Shown here: positions 1 through 7,241 of the stretch, piece by piece
How positions within the stretch are numbered: the first letter of the stretch is position 1
Layout of the letters: each line of letters opens with the position of its first letter
Assembly (NCBI GenBank): GCA_023391155.1
Contig: JAEWBM010000195.1
Location: 1 to 11,403, forward strand
Length of the DNA stretch: 11,403 nucleotides
Direction of reading: 5' to 3'
Source: Acidobacteriota bacterium
Lineage (GTDB): Bacteria; Acidobacteriota; Blastocatellia; Pyrinomonadales; Pyrinomonadaceae
Notes under the pieces: generated by a model
Databases searched by the model: none
What the model was told of the DNA's origin: nothing
The model's input: the letters and a program-made list of their open reading frames with translations, nothing else
Made by a program: the position numbers and the translations under genes

Positions 1-1362
1 TTGCTGGGTTCGGCGATGAATGCTCTGTACGGCGAATATTTTCATTTTCCGATCGTCGAATACGGCGTCTCGTTCCGCGTCGTGCTCTGGTCGTTCGCGA
101 TCAGCATCGGTGCAGCGGCGATCGGCTCAGCATCGGCCGTAAGGCGTGCCGCCGCGCTGCCTCCGGCGGAGGCGATGCGGCCTGAGGCCCCGGCGAATTT
201 CCACGCAGGAATTTTGGAATCCAGCGGGCTGCGGGGCCGTTTATCAACTGAGTGGCGCATCGTCGCCAGAAATCTTGTACGTCATCCGATAAAAGCGCTT
301 TTGTCCGCCTTCGGAATATCCCTTTCTATCGCGTTGCTTTTTGTCGGTTTTTATTTCTTTGATGCGATATTTCGGATCCTGAGCGTCCAGTTCGACCACG
401 TGCAGCGGGAGGATGTCGAGGTGACATTCATTGAGCCAAAGCCCGGCCGCGTTCAGGCAGATCTTGGCCGGATGGCCGGGGTCGGCCTTGTCGAGCCATA
501 CCGCGTAGTGCCGGCGATACTGCGATCGTCGAGCCATTCGCGGCGAATAGCGGTTATGGGCGTAAACAATGACGGTGAACTCCGGCGGGTGGTAGATGCC
601 GACCTGAACCGGATCATTATTCCTCCGGAGGGAATCGTGCTTGGGCGAACGATCGCGGACTCACTCGGGGTGGATGAAGGGGACACAATTACGGTGGAGG
701 TCACAGAAGGGGGCCGTCCGGTAAGGCAGATCGTTGTGACCCGCGTCATAGACGAATTGCTCGGGCTGGGCACATATATGGAACTGTCGGCCCTAAACCG
801 CTTTATGCATGAGGGGGACACCCTTTCGGGGGCGTATCTTAAGGTGGACAGTGACCGGCGGCAGCAGTTGTATTCGTCGCTGAAACAGATGCCGGGGATC
901 GCGGGCGTTTCGCTTCCCGACGCCGTCGAGTCGAGCTTTAACGAAACGATGGGGAGGACGATCGGGACGATGAGCTTTGTTTTGGTCGGCTTTGCCTGTG
1001 TGATCGCCTTCGGTGTAGTTTATAACGGCGCCCGGATAGCTCTGGCTGAGCGGGGCCGCGAGCTAGCATCGCTTCGCGTGCTGGGTTTTACCCGGCGAGA
1101 GATCGGCAAGATGCTCCTCGGCGAACAGACGGTCCTGACGCTGGCGGCGATACCGCTCGGTTGGTGCCTTGGACTGTTGACGGCGTGGGCGGTGACGCGA
1201 ATGGTCGATGCTGAGATCGTACGGCTTCCGCTCGTATTTTCAACCCGAACGTTCGCGGCGTCGGCCCTGATCGTCGCCGCGGCGGCTCTGATATCCGGCT
1301 TTTTGGTGACGTGGCGTATAAGGAGAATGGACCTGATCGCCGTTCTGAAAACGAGGGAATAG
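1..1362 (+). CDS. ABC transporter permease (FtsX/MacB type), 5'-truncated by window edge
   Basis: This is the C-terminal 453 residues of an inner-membrane permease of the FtsX/MacB superfamily, which works with an ABC ATPase to drive export or lipoprotein/peptide handling; the substrate is unknown. The visible part begins at the end of a first FtsX domain: a membrane segment near residues 25-47 followed by RRAAALPPAEAMRPE, a typical domain end. A second unit follows, with a transmembrane helix at about 99-121, an extracytoplasmic MacB_PCD-like domain at about 130-315, and three helices at about 322-342, 376-400 and 417-438. The cytoplasmic loop RGRELASLRVLGFTRREI (351-368) is the usual FtsX coupling motif. 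The TTG at base 1 is only where the window opens; the full protein is probably about 800 residues, with its ATPase upstream. The next gene starts on the base after this stop, so the two are co-translated. Confidence 0.9.
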   Translation: MLGSAMNALYGEYFHFPIVEYGVSFRVVLWSFAISIGAAAIGSASAVRRAAALPPAEAMRPEAPANFHAGILESSGLRGRLSTEWRIVARNLVRHPIKALLSAFGISLSIALLFVGFYFFDAIFRILSVQFDHVQREDVEVTFIEPKPGRVQADLGRMAGVGLVEPYRVVPAILRSSSHSRRIAVMGVNNDGELRRVVDADLNRIIIPPEGIVLGRTIADSLGVDEGDTITVEVTEGGRPVRQIVVTRVIDELLGLGTYMELSALNRFMHEGDTLSGAYLKVDSDRRQQLYSSLKQMPGIAGVSLPDAVESSFNETMGRTIGTMSFVLVGFACVIAFGVVYNGARIALAERGRELASLRVLGFTRREIGKMLLGEQTVLTLAAIPLGWCLGLLTAWAVTRMVDAEIVRLPLVFSTRTFAASALIVAAAALISGFLVTWRIRRMDLIAVLKTRE

Positions 1363-2286
1363 GTGGAGTTTAAGATCCCGGAAAGACGATATATATACAT
1401 CGCCGGCGGCATCATCCTGCTCGCCGTGCTCGGCTACTTTACGCTTTTTCGTTCGGCGGCGGTCACCGTCGAGACCGCTCAGGCGACGCGGGGCGATATG
1501 GTCACATCGATCGACGCGGAAGGGCGCACCCGCTATCACGACCGCTTTACGATCACCGCGCCAATTGCGGGCAAGATGTTTCGGATCAGCCTGACCGAGG
1601 GCGACCGGGTGCCCAAGGGCTATGTTCTGACCCGAATAGACCCGTCCCCGCCACGGCCGACGGACCCCAGCCGAACGGTTGATCCGGGGATCTACCCTTA
1701 CGCATACAACGTTTACGTTCCGCAGGACGGTATCCTGACGCGGATATTTGTGACCAGTGAAGGCATAGTTCAGGCCGGGGCCCCGATCGCCGAGGTGAGC
1801 CGGCCGTCGCAATTAGAGGTTGTCGCGGATGTGCTGTCGACCGATGCGACCCAGATAAGGCCGCATATGCCGGTCATCATCGAAAATTGGGGCGGTACCG
1901 AACCGCTCAAGGCGATGGTGCGAAATGTCGAGCCGCAGGCACATACGAAGCTTTCCGCGCTTGGGGTCGAGGAACAGCGCGTGAATATCGTGATCGACCT
2001 GATCGACCGGCCCGAACGGCTCGGGGACAACTTTCGCGTGGACGTGCGGATCGTGCTATGGGAGGGGAAGGATGTGCTGCGGGTCCCGTCGAGCGCCGTC
2101 TTTCGGCACGGTGAGGGTTGGGCAGCGTATAGTATTTCGAGGTCGCGGGCCCGGCTGCGTGAGGTGGAGGTCGGACATCGTTCGCCGACATTCACACAGG
2201 TTGTTAACGGCTTGTCGGAGGGCGATGCCGTTATACTTCATCCGCCGAACAGCGTTGAGGACGGGACGCGTGTCGATGCGAAATAG
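1363..2286 (+). CDS. HlyD-family periplasmic adaptor of an ABC exporter, lacking the helical hairpin
   Basis: This is a membrane-fusion (periplasmic adaptor) protein expected to partner the permease just upstream. It starts with GTG directly after the permease TAG, and a good ribosome-binding site, GAGGGA, lies about 5 bases before it inside the permease gene. A single N-terminal membrane anchor (about 11-29) leads to a barrel-sandwich/lipoyl half (about 62-92, with APIAGKMFRISLTEGDRV). A short Pro-rich linker (about 93-117) connects to the second half (118-146, VPQDGILTRIFVTSEGIV). Beta-barrel (about 150-235, with STDATQIRPHMPV) and membrane-proximal (about 236-305, VPSSAVFRHGEGW) regions complete it. 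Members I know usually carry a long alpha-helical coiled-coil hairpin between the two lipoyl halves and run to about 400 residues. Here about 25 residues fill that place and the protein is 307 residues. No frameshift is seen; the reading frame is clean. Confidence 0.9.
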   Translation: MEFKIPERRYIYIAGGIILLAVLGYFTLFRSAAVTVETAQATRGDMVTSIDAEGRTRYHDRFTITAPIAGKMFRISLTEGDRVPKGYVLTRIDPSPPRPTDPSRTVDPGIYPYAYNVYVPQDGILTRIFVTSEGIVQAGAPIAEVSRPSQLEVVADVLSTDATQIRPHMPVIIENWGGTEPLKAMVRNVEPQAHTKLSALGVEEQRVNIVIDLIDRPERLGDNFRVDVRIVLWEGKDVLRVPSSAVFRHGEGWAAYSISRSRARLREVEVGHRSPTFTQVVNGLSEGDAVILHPPNSVEDGTRVDAK

Positions 2287-2311
2287 ACTGGCTGTTTACG
2301 CCGGAAGCGAT

Positions 2312-2317
2312 TAGAAT
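2312..2317 (+). promoter_or_regulatory. Possible -10 element (TAGAAT) before the small CxxC gene
   Basis: TAGAAT lies 29 bases before the ATG of the small zinc-ribbon-like gene, in a 60-bp AT-richer gap after the exporter genes. No convincing -35 box is found at 16-18 bp spacing. If used, it would start a new transcript for the small gene and def rather than reading through from the exporter. Confidence 0.25.
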
Positions 2318-2346
2318 AACTAAAACACTGTGAACGGTTTGTGATC

Positions 2347-2562
2347 ATGGAACTGATTGAATCGATCGACCCGAAAATTACGGAAAAGCCGCAGGTGCGG
2401 TGCGCCGAGTGTGACCGGCTGGTCAACCACTACAACACCTTTCTGTCGCCGGAAAATGACGTGCGAAACGTCTGTTGGGAATGCACAGCCCGCGAAGAGA
2501 AGGGCTTTTTCGCGCACCGTTCATTTCGCCGAGGCTCGCGTTTCGGCGTGATTCCCCGCTGA
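2347..2562 (+). CDS. Small two-CxxC (zinc-ribbon-like) protein of unknown function
   Basis: A 71-residue cytoplasmic-looking protein with no signal peptide or membrane helix. Two CxxC pairs, CAEC at 19-22 and CWEC at 43-46, are 20 residues apart, which is the usual spacing of a zinc ribbon or treble-clef-like knuckle. After the second pair come TAREEKGF and a basic, Arg-rich tail (RSFRRGSRFG, about 58-67), which could bind nucleic acid or ribosome; that role is inference. I chose ATG 2347 over the in-frame GTG 2341; neither has a Shine-Dalgarno sequence. The stop lies 9 bases before def, so the two are probably co-transcribed. I do not recognise a named family. Even codon use and the paired cysteines support a real gene; its reverse-strand ORFs have no such pattern. 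Confidence 0.75.
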   Translation: MELIESIDPKITEKPQVRCAECDRLVNHYNTFLSPENDVRNVCWECTAREEKGFFAHRSFRRGSRFGVIPR

Positions 2563-2571
2563 CCATCATCA

Positions 2572-3063
2572 ATGGCGATTAGAAAGATAACCGAGTATCC
2601 GGCCGAGGTTTTGGGCGAGGTGGGTAAGCCTGTAACTGAGTTCGACGACCAGCTTGCCGCGCTCTGCGCCGACATGTTTGACACGATGTACGACGCTCAG
2701 GGCGTGGGGCTGGCCGCTCCGCAGATCGGGTTGAATCTAAGGCTCTTCGTGATGGATTGCGAGGGGATAAAGCTGATCGCCGCGAACCCCGAGATCATCG
2801 AGACCGAAGGCGAGCAGTCTGGCCAGGAGGGGTGTCTTTCGGTCGGCAAGGTCCCGGCCGTGGTCGTCCGCCCGATGCGTGCGAAGCTGAGGGCACAGGA
2901 CGAAAAAGGCGAGTGGTTCGAACGCGAGGCAGAGGGCTATGCCGCCCGCGCCTTTATGCACGAAACCGACCATTGCAACGGCAAGCTCTTCATCGACCAC
3001 CTGCCGAAACTACGGCGAGAGATGGTGGTGAAAAGGTTTAAGAAAGAAAAGAATTGGAAGTGA
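2572..3063 (+). CDS. def: Peptide deformylase
   Basis: Peptide deformylase removes the formyl group from the N-terminal methionine of nascent proteins in the cytoplasm, using a metal (usually Fe2+) active site. All three family motifs are present: GVGLAAPQIG at 44-53 (motif 1), QEGCLS at 85-90 with metal-ligand Cys88 (motif 2), and HETDH at 130-134 with ligands His130 and His134 and catalytic Glu131 (motif 3), followed by NGKLFIDHL. The 163-residue length is normal. The ATG at 2572 gives the expected MAIRKITEYP N-terminus; no Shine-Dalgarno is visible, and the gene probably depends on coupling to the small gene 9 bases upstream. The usual partner fmt (formyltransferase) is not in the window. 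Its TGA overlaps the GTG of the following gene as GTGA. Confidence 0.97.
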   Translation: MAIRKITEYPAEVLGEVGKPVTEFDDQLAALCADMFDTMYDAQGVGLAAPQIGLNLRLFVMDCEGIKLIAANPEIIETEGEQSGQEGCLSVGKVPAVVVRPMRAKLRAQDEKGEWFEREAEGYAARAFMHETDHCNGKLFIDHLPKLRREMVVKRFKKEKNWK

Positions 3064-4241
3064 AAATCTATTACGCCCTCAAATACCATCGCCCGCTGCT
3101 GAAATACGTAACGCTAGCTCTATTCCTGATCCCTATCTTTGCCGTCTCCGCACATACGCAAGAGTTAATATTTTCACCTGAAATGATGGACGTGGAAAGG
3201 GCCTCAAGCGTTTCAGATCTGGTAAAGATACATTCAAACGCAGCGACAAGATCCAAGGCTCTTCGGGGCTCCAATCCATTAGGTGGGGGCAAAATAGTTC
3301 TCCATTTCGTTCGATTTGAGCAGATGTTAGTTGACCGTTGTCGTGATCTACAACGTGGAAAGGGACATTCGCAAAGTGCAATGCTATTTGATCTGGAAAA
3401 GTGCCAGTACCATTTCGAACTGCTTGAGACCCGTTTGCGAAAAACGTTGGAGAGAGACAGACCGCCCGGAACAGACCCCGCGACAGTTGCGGCTTTGAAA
3501 TTTGAGTACGGCCTGCTTCTGGAAAAGACCTATGCTCCGAATCGTCCCTATTCCGATCCGGATTTCTTTGTGAGACGGCGGGCAATGGCCCGTGAAGAAT
3601 TTAGCTCCGCCCTTGAACTGGTAAGAGGCGTTGTGCCCCGTCACGATCCTTTTGTAACGGCTCTCACGTTCCGCTTGGCGCAGGCGCATTATGAAAACGC
3701 CAATTTCGAAGAGGCTCTTGCCTTGATCGAAACCAATATTGATTCGATCGAAAAAGAATTCGGTGCGAATTCCGAGTACCTTTTGGGAAGCTTGTTTTTA
3801 TACCGAAACATATTGGCGATCGTTGGAGACGCGCGGGCCGTTGAAAATATAACCCAGCGACTGAAACTCGATCACGGCTCCGAGGAAGAGATCTCAGCGG
3901 CACTATTGACGGGCCGGGCGACCAGCAAGAAGTTTCCCGGATTGCTTGAAAAATCCGGGAGCCTGGTCGTAGGCATCTCGCCGGAATTTCGTGATTATTC
4001 ACCTTCCAAACCCAGCGATGGCGGCGTGGCTCTCGTCACGGGCCGCCTGGCAACGGGCGTCCCGATCTTGATCGTCGTTGATGAGCAAGGAAACGTCACT
4101 GAAGCGACGGTTCCCGAGGGATATTCAAACGCGGAAAAAGAGATCCTAAAACATATTAAGAAATGGACTTTTCGACCTCTGAACTATAAGGGCTCGCGTG
4201 TGAAGATGTCGGGTTTCGTGTTCTTTTGGGTGACCCGTTAG
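3060..4241 (+). CDS. Secreted/periplasmic protein with TPR-like middle and TonB C-terminal domain
   Basis: About 393 residues. A basic N-terminus and hydrophobic stretch (about 15-31) form a signal peptide or anchor, so the protein should act in the periplasm. The middle is helical; residues about 195-270 (LAQAHYENANFEEALALIE and what follows) look like tetratricopeptide repeats. The last 70 residues (about 325-393) match the TonB_C/energy-transducer fold: VVDEQGNVTEATV at about 339-351, KKWTFRPL at about 367-374, then a terminal strand. Proteins of this layout lack the Pro-rich TonB spacer and are better seen as TonB_C-fold periplasmic proteins than as true energy transducers. The start is GTG 3060, which overlaps the def stop (GTGA), or TTG 3054 six bases earlier; the coupled GTG is preferred. 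The gene is visibly less GC-rich than def. No function is established. Confidence 0.8.
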   Translation: MKIYYALKYHRPLLKYVTLALFLIPIFAVSAHTQELIFSPEMMDVERASSVSDLVKIHSNAATRSKALRGSNPLGGGKIVLHFVRFEQMLVDRCRDLQRGKGHSQSAMLFDLEKCQYHFELLETRLRKTLERDRPPGTDPATVAALKFEYGLLLEKTYAPNRPYSDPDFFVRRRAMAREEFSSALELVRGVVPRHDPFVTALTFRLAQAHYENANFEEALALIETNIDSIEKEFGANSEYLLGSLFLYRNILAIVGDARAVENITQRLKLDHGSEEEISAALLTGRATSKKFPGLLEKSGSLVVGISPEFRDYSPSKPSDGGVALVTGRLATGVPILIVVDEQGNVTEATVPEGYSNAEKEILKHIKKWTFRPLNYKGSRVKMSGFVFFWVTR

Positions 4242-4283
4242 TCGGCTCCTCGCTTGCCAGACCGATATAGGCTGAGGCCGACT
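4240..4283. repeat. Inverted repeat in the convergent gap; possible weak bidirectional terminator
   Basis: AGTCGGC (4240-4246, starting inside the TAG stop of the TonB_C gene) is matched by GCCGACT (4277-4283), a perfect 7-bp stem. Three further pairs, CTC/GAG, are possible after a 2-base bulge. The loop is over 20 bases and no T-run follows on either strand, so this is not a textbook intrinsic terminator. Its place between two converging genes is the main reason to suspect a termination role. Confidence 0.4.
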
Positions 4284-4303
4284 GAGTAAAATGGTTTCAT
4301 AAC

Positions 4304-4335
4304 GGCTTCCAGCTATTAGCTATCAGCTTCCAGCC
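4304..4335. repeat. Degenerate heptad tandem repeat (AGCTWYY units)
   Basis: Four 7-base units in line: GGCTTCC, AGCTATT, AGCTATC, AGCTTCC, then AGCC. The 9-mer GCTTCCAGC occurs at 4305-4313 and 4326-4334, 21 bases (three units) apart, and 4311-4321 is a perfect palindrome (AGCTA-T-TAGCT). This is short intergenic heptameric DNA resembling the short tandem repeats scattered between genes in some bacteria. It lies just past the trmB stop, between convergent genes. Confidence 0.7.
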
Positions 4336-4349
4336 AGATCGGATACGCA

Positions 4350-4976
4350 TCACATTTTCAGTAGGAACATCTTTCGATATACCGGAAGCCCTTTGTCCTC
4401 AACGGCTTTTTCCCTTTCGGTTTTGACGGGGAACGGATTTTCGTCGATGGTGTTCTCGCTGAAGCGTTCGTCGGCGCGGAAATGTTCGAACATTTCTTCC
4501 GCGAGGAATTCGATGTCGGTTTGGACGAAGACCTTGCCGCCGGGGGCGAGGTGGTTTGCGATGGTGTCGACCATCTCGGGGTTGACCATGCGTCGTTTGG
4601 CGTGTTTTTTCTTGAACCAGGGGTCGGGGAATTGGATGGTGACGGCTTGTAGATTGCCGGGCGGAAGCCCCTCGAGCAGCCGGTCTAGCCATAACATGGC
4701 GTTACAGAATGAGTAGTGCAGATTGGTGAGTCCGGCTTCCGCGGCTAGCCGATTCGCTTCATCGACAAGGGGTTCGCGGATCTCGACCCCGAGATAATTC
4801 CACTCGGGCTCGGCCTCGGCCATCCGCAACAAGAATCTGCCGCGGGCGCAGCCTATATCAAGCAGCAACGGGTTGTCCGGATCCACAAATACGTCCGCGA
4901 TATCTATCGGCTTCGGAGCCTGACGATAGAACGGAGCCAAGGGGTTTACATGCTGGTGAACTCGAACTCGCGCCAT
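4350..4976 (-). CDS. trmB: tRNA (guanine-N7-)-methyltransferase
   Basis: TrmB uses S-adenosylmethionine to make m7G46 in the variable loop of tRNAs. Visible motifs are LLLDIGCARGRFL (37-49, SAM-binding loop), GVEIREPLV (63-71, acidic residue for the SAM ribose), IQFPDPWFKKKHAKRRMV (114-131, the TrmB signature), TDIEF (153-157) and TEREK (186-190) near the C-terminus. The length of 208 residues is normal. ATG 4976 is chosen because it overlaps the TGA of the upstream rhomboid gene (TGATG), a coupling arrangement; a TTG one codon earlier is possible. It is the last gene of the murI-rph-fabG-rhomboid-trmB block, ending beside a repeat-bearing convergent gap. Confidence 0.96.
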   Translation of the reverse strand: MARVRVHQHVNPLAPFYRQAPKPIDIADVFVDPDNPLLLDIGCARGRFLLRMAEAEPEWNYLGVEIREPLVDEANRLAAEAGLTNLHYSFCNAMLWLDRLLEGLPPGNLQAVTIQFPDPWFKKKHAKRRMVNPEMVDTIANHLAPGGKVFVQTDIEFLAEEMFEHFRADERFSENTIDENPFPVKTEREKAVEDKGLPVYRKMFLLKM

Positions 4977-5740
4977 CAATTGAGTAAAAGGTAAATGCTG
5001 AACGCGGCCGCGGCGATGAAGATGCCAAGGCTGACCACGCCCATGGATTCGACCAAGGAGCCTGCGACACGCGGATCGCGTCTTTCGTCTGACGGGATCT
5101 GGACCATCCCGTAAACGGCCCCGGCCGCCAATCCGCCGATGTGAGCATAGTTGTCGATCACCTGGTAGAGGATCAGTCCGAAAACCAGGATGAAACCGAT
5201 ATTCATCAACAGGCTTTTACGAAATTCGGGAGTTACAAAGCGACGCCGACGGACAGTGTATGCAGCAAGATAACCGACGATCCCGAGGATCCCGCCTGAG
5301 GCTCCGACCGAAAGGCCGTCGGGCTTAAAAATATAGCTGACCAACCCGCCCGCGACGGCTGCCAAAAGGAAGACGATCGGAACGTGTGCCCGATTCGTCA
5401 AATATTCGAACAAGCGGCCGAAACTAAAGAAGGCATATGAGTTGAAAAAGATGTGCATCAGGCCGCCGTGAAGAGCGGCACCGGTCAAAAGACGCCAGTA
5501 CTCGCCATCAGCGAATGCAGGTTTGAGAAATCCTGCCCGCAGAGCCGATTCCTCTAACCCAACATAAAACTGAGTGATTGTTACGGCAACAAATGCGCCG
5601 ATGAGGATGGCGGTATAAACGGGAAAGCCCATCGGCTCCGGAAGGTGATCTTCCCGCTCCGGGACGGAGGGTTCGTCCGCCGAGGCGAAAGCTCGCTCGG
5701 AGTTCTCAGCACGCTCTGTTTCTTTATACTGCAGCGACAT
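4976..5740 (-). CDS. Rhomboid family intramembrane serine protease
   Basis: An integral membrane protease cleaving transmembrane substrates within the bilayer. The 254-residue protein has a charged, probably cytoplasmic N-terminal tail (1-36) and about seven membrane segments (near 41-61, 86-108, 120-137, 145-163, 178-196, 199-214 and 234-253), fitting a 6+1 rhomboid. The catalytic serine is in GASGG (Ser148), the catalytic histidine in NYAHIGG (His200), and the oxyanion-side motif is HGGLMHIFFN (His96 and Asn100), so the enzyme looks active. Start ATG 5740 lies 9 bases after the fabG stop and has no clear Shine-Dalgarno. Its stop overlaps the trmB start. The substrate cannot be told from sequence. 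Confidence 0.95.
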   Translation of the reverse strand: MSLQYKETERAENSERAFASADEPSVPEREDHLPEPMGFPVYTAILIGAFVAVTITQFYVGLEESALRAGFLKPAFADGEYWRLLTGAALHGGLMHIFFNSYAFFSFGRLFEYLTNRAHVPIVFLLAAVAGGLVSYIFKPDGLSVGASGGILGIVGYLAAYTVRRRRFVTPEFRKSLLMNIGFILVFGLILYQVIDNYAHIGGLAAGAVYGMVQIPSDERRDPRVAGSLVESMGVVSLGIFIAAAAFSIYLLLN

Positions 5741-5749
5741 TGTGGCCGA

Positions 5750-6505
5750 TCACATTGCGAGTCCGCCGTTCGCGTTGATCACCTCGCCGGTGATGTAGGA
5801 CGCGGCCGGTGAAAGCATGAAGCAGACGATCTGGGCCGTTTCCTCGACGGTGCCGAGGCGGCCGAGGGGGATCTGGGAAAGGATCTTTTCGCGGTAGTCG
5901 GCGTTCATCTCGGAGGCCATTTCGGTCTCGACCAGGCCGAGTGCGAGGGCGTTGACGTTGATCTTGCGGCTGGCGACCTCTTTGGCAAGCGCTTTTGTCA
6001 GCCCGATCATCCCGGCCTTGGATGCTGAGTAGTTCGTCTGGCCGAGCATACCGACGACGCCGGAAACGGAGGTGATATTCACGATCGACCCGCCGCTTTC
6101 GTTCTTCATCATCGGCCGAAGTACGGCCTTTGAAAAGTTCCAGGCGCCTTTTAGATTTGTGTCGATCACCGAGTCCCAATCGTCTTCCTTCATTCGAAGT
6201 ATGAGTTGGTCGCGGGTGATGCCGGCATTGTTCACCAGAAAGTCGACGGTTCCGAATTCGGTGGTGACCTGCTTCACGAAATCAGCGGAGGCCTCGGTGC
6301 TTACCACGTCGCACTGTGCGGCAAATGCCTTGACGCCAAGTGCCTCGATCTCTTTTTTAAGAGCCCCGGCTTCATCCGCACTGCGGGCGTAGTTGAATGC
6401 GACGTTCGCGCCGCGGCGTGCAAGTTCCAATACGATCGCCTTGCCGATGCCGCGGGTGCCGCCGGTGACGATCGCCGACCGGCCTTCAAATTGCTTTTCG
6501 CTCAT
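5750..6505 (-). CDS. fabG: 3-oxoacyl-[ACP] reductase (short-chain dehydrogenase, FabG type)
   Basis: A cytoplasmic NADPH-dependent reductase of the SDR family, most like FabG, which reduces 3-oxoacyl-ACP in each fatty-acid elongation round. Cofactor motif TGGTRGIG is at 14-21, NNAG at 92-95, and the catalytic tetrad is Asn117, Ser146 (NITSVSG), Tyr159 and Lys163 (YSASK). The C-terminus YITGEVINANGG is the FabG signature, and 251 residues is a normal length. One oddity is ALALGLVETEM (187-197), where most relatives have a Pro-Gly pair; here Leu replaces Pro at 189. Other fatty-acid genes (fabD, acpP, fabF) are not next to it, so another SDR substrate cannot be excluded. Its ATG follows the rph TAA by 3 bases. 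Confidence 0.9.
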   Translation of the reverse strand: MSEKQFEGRSAIVTGGTRGIGKAIVLELARRGANVAFNYARSADEAGALKKEIEALGVKAFAAQCDVVSTEASADFVKQVTTEFGTVDFLVNNAGITRDQLILRMKEDDWDSVIDTNLKGAWNFSKAVLRPMMKNESGGSIVNITSVSGVVGMLGQTNYSASKAGMIGLTKALAKEVASRKINVNALALGLVETEMASEMNADYREKILSQIPLGRLGTVEETAQIVCFMLSPAASYITGEVINANGGLAM

Positions 6506-6508
6506 AAC

Positions 6509-7228
6509 TTAAGAATTTAATGCGGTCCGCTGTATCTGAAACAGTGCCGCGACGCCCTTTTCCGCAAGGATCAGCATCTCGTCCATCTGTTCGCGGGTAA
6601 AGGGCTCGCGTTCGGCGGTGCCCTGCAGCTCGATGAACTTGCCCGCGCCGGTGCAAACGATGTTCATATCGACGTCGGCGACCGAGTCCTCGGCGTAGGC
6701 GAGGTCGAGTATCGAGGTGCCCTCGATGACGCCGACGCTCACGGCGGCCACCTCGCTGATGATCGGGTTTTGCTTGACCACGTTTTGGCGGAGCAGGCGC
6801 CGGCACGCAAGTGCCAGCGCGACATAACCGCCGGTTATTGACGCGCATCGCGTGCCGCCATCGGCCTGGATGACGTCGCAGTCGATAAAGATCTGCCGTT
6901 CACCCAGGAGCTTTGTGTCGACAACGGCCCTCAGGCTCCGGCCGATCAGCCGCTGTATCTCCTGCGTCCGGCCGGAGGGGCGCATGGTTTCGCGCTGTGT
7001 GCGGGTATTCGTCGCCCGCGGGAGCATTGCATACTCCGCCGTAACCCAGCCCACGCCTTTGTTGCGGAGAAACATCGGCACGCGGTCCTCGATCGAGGCG
7101 GTGCAGATCACCTTTGTGCCGCCGACCTCGATCAGGGCAGAACCCTCGGCATAGGGCGAGATGTTGGGAGTGATTCGTGTCGCGCGTATCTCGTCGAGTG
7201 CGCGGTTGTCCGGTCGTTGATAGGTCAT
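6509..7228 (-). CDS. rph: Ribonuclease PH
   Basis: A phosphorolytic 3'-5' exoribonuclease that trims tRNA precursors and other RNAs in the cytoplasm, active as a hexamer. Signature regions are RPSGRTQEIQRLIGRSLRA (83-101, substrate/phosphate-binding arginines), FIDCDVIQADGGTRCASITG (114-133) and LAYAEDSVADVDMNIV (176-191, active-site aspartates). With ATG 7228 the protein begins MTYQRPDNRALDEIR and is 239 residues, exactly the family size. The open frame runs 15 codons further upstream, but that extension overlaps the murI 3' end and looks non-coding. The start is 13 bases after the murI stop. The murI-rph pairing is seen elsewhere, often followed by an rdgB-type ITP pyrophosphatase gene, which is absent here. 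Confidence 0.97.
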   Translation of the reverse strand: MTYQRPDNRALDEIRATRITPNISPYAEGSALIEVGGTKVICTASIEDRVPMFLRNKGVGWVTAEYAMLPRATNTRTQRETMRPSGRTQEIQRLIGRSLRAVVDTKLLGERQIFIDCDVIQADGGTRCASITGGYVALALACRRLLRQNVVKQNPIISEVAAVSVGVIEGTSILDLAYAEDSVADVDMNIVCTGAGKFIELQGTAEREPFTREQMDEMLILAEKGVAALFQIQRTALNS

Positions 7229-7241
7229 ATTCTTAAACGGG

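Noticed and set aside
1645..1710. Frameshift or in-gene deletion artefact in the adaptor
   Set aside because: The frame is continuous, codon use does not change, and both flanking half-motifs are intact, so a true short linker is more likely; an assembly error is not fully excluded.
1240..1812. 190-codon minus-strand frame across the permease/adaptor junction
   Set aside because: Antisense to two well-supported genes with no domain signature.
4304..4335. Possible CRISPR-like array
   Set aside because: Units are 7 bases with no spacers and only about four copies; no cas gene is in the window.
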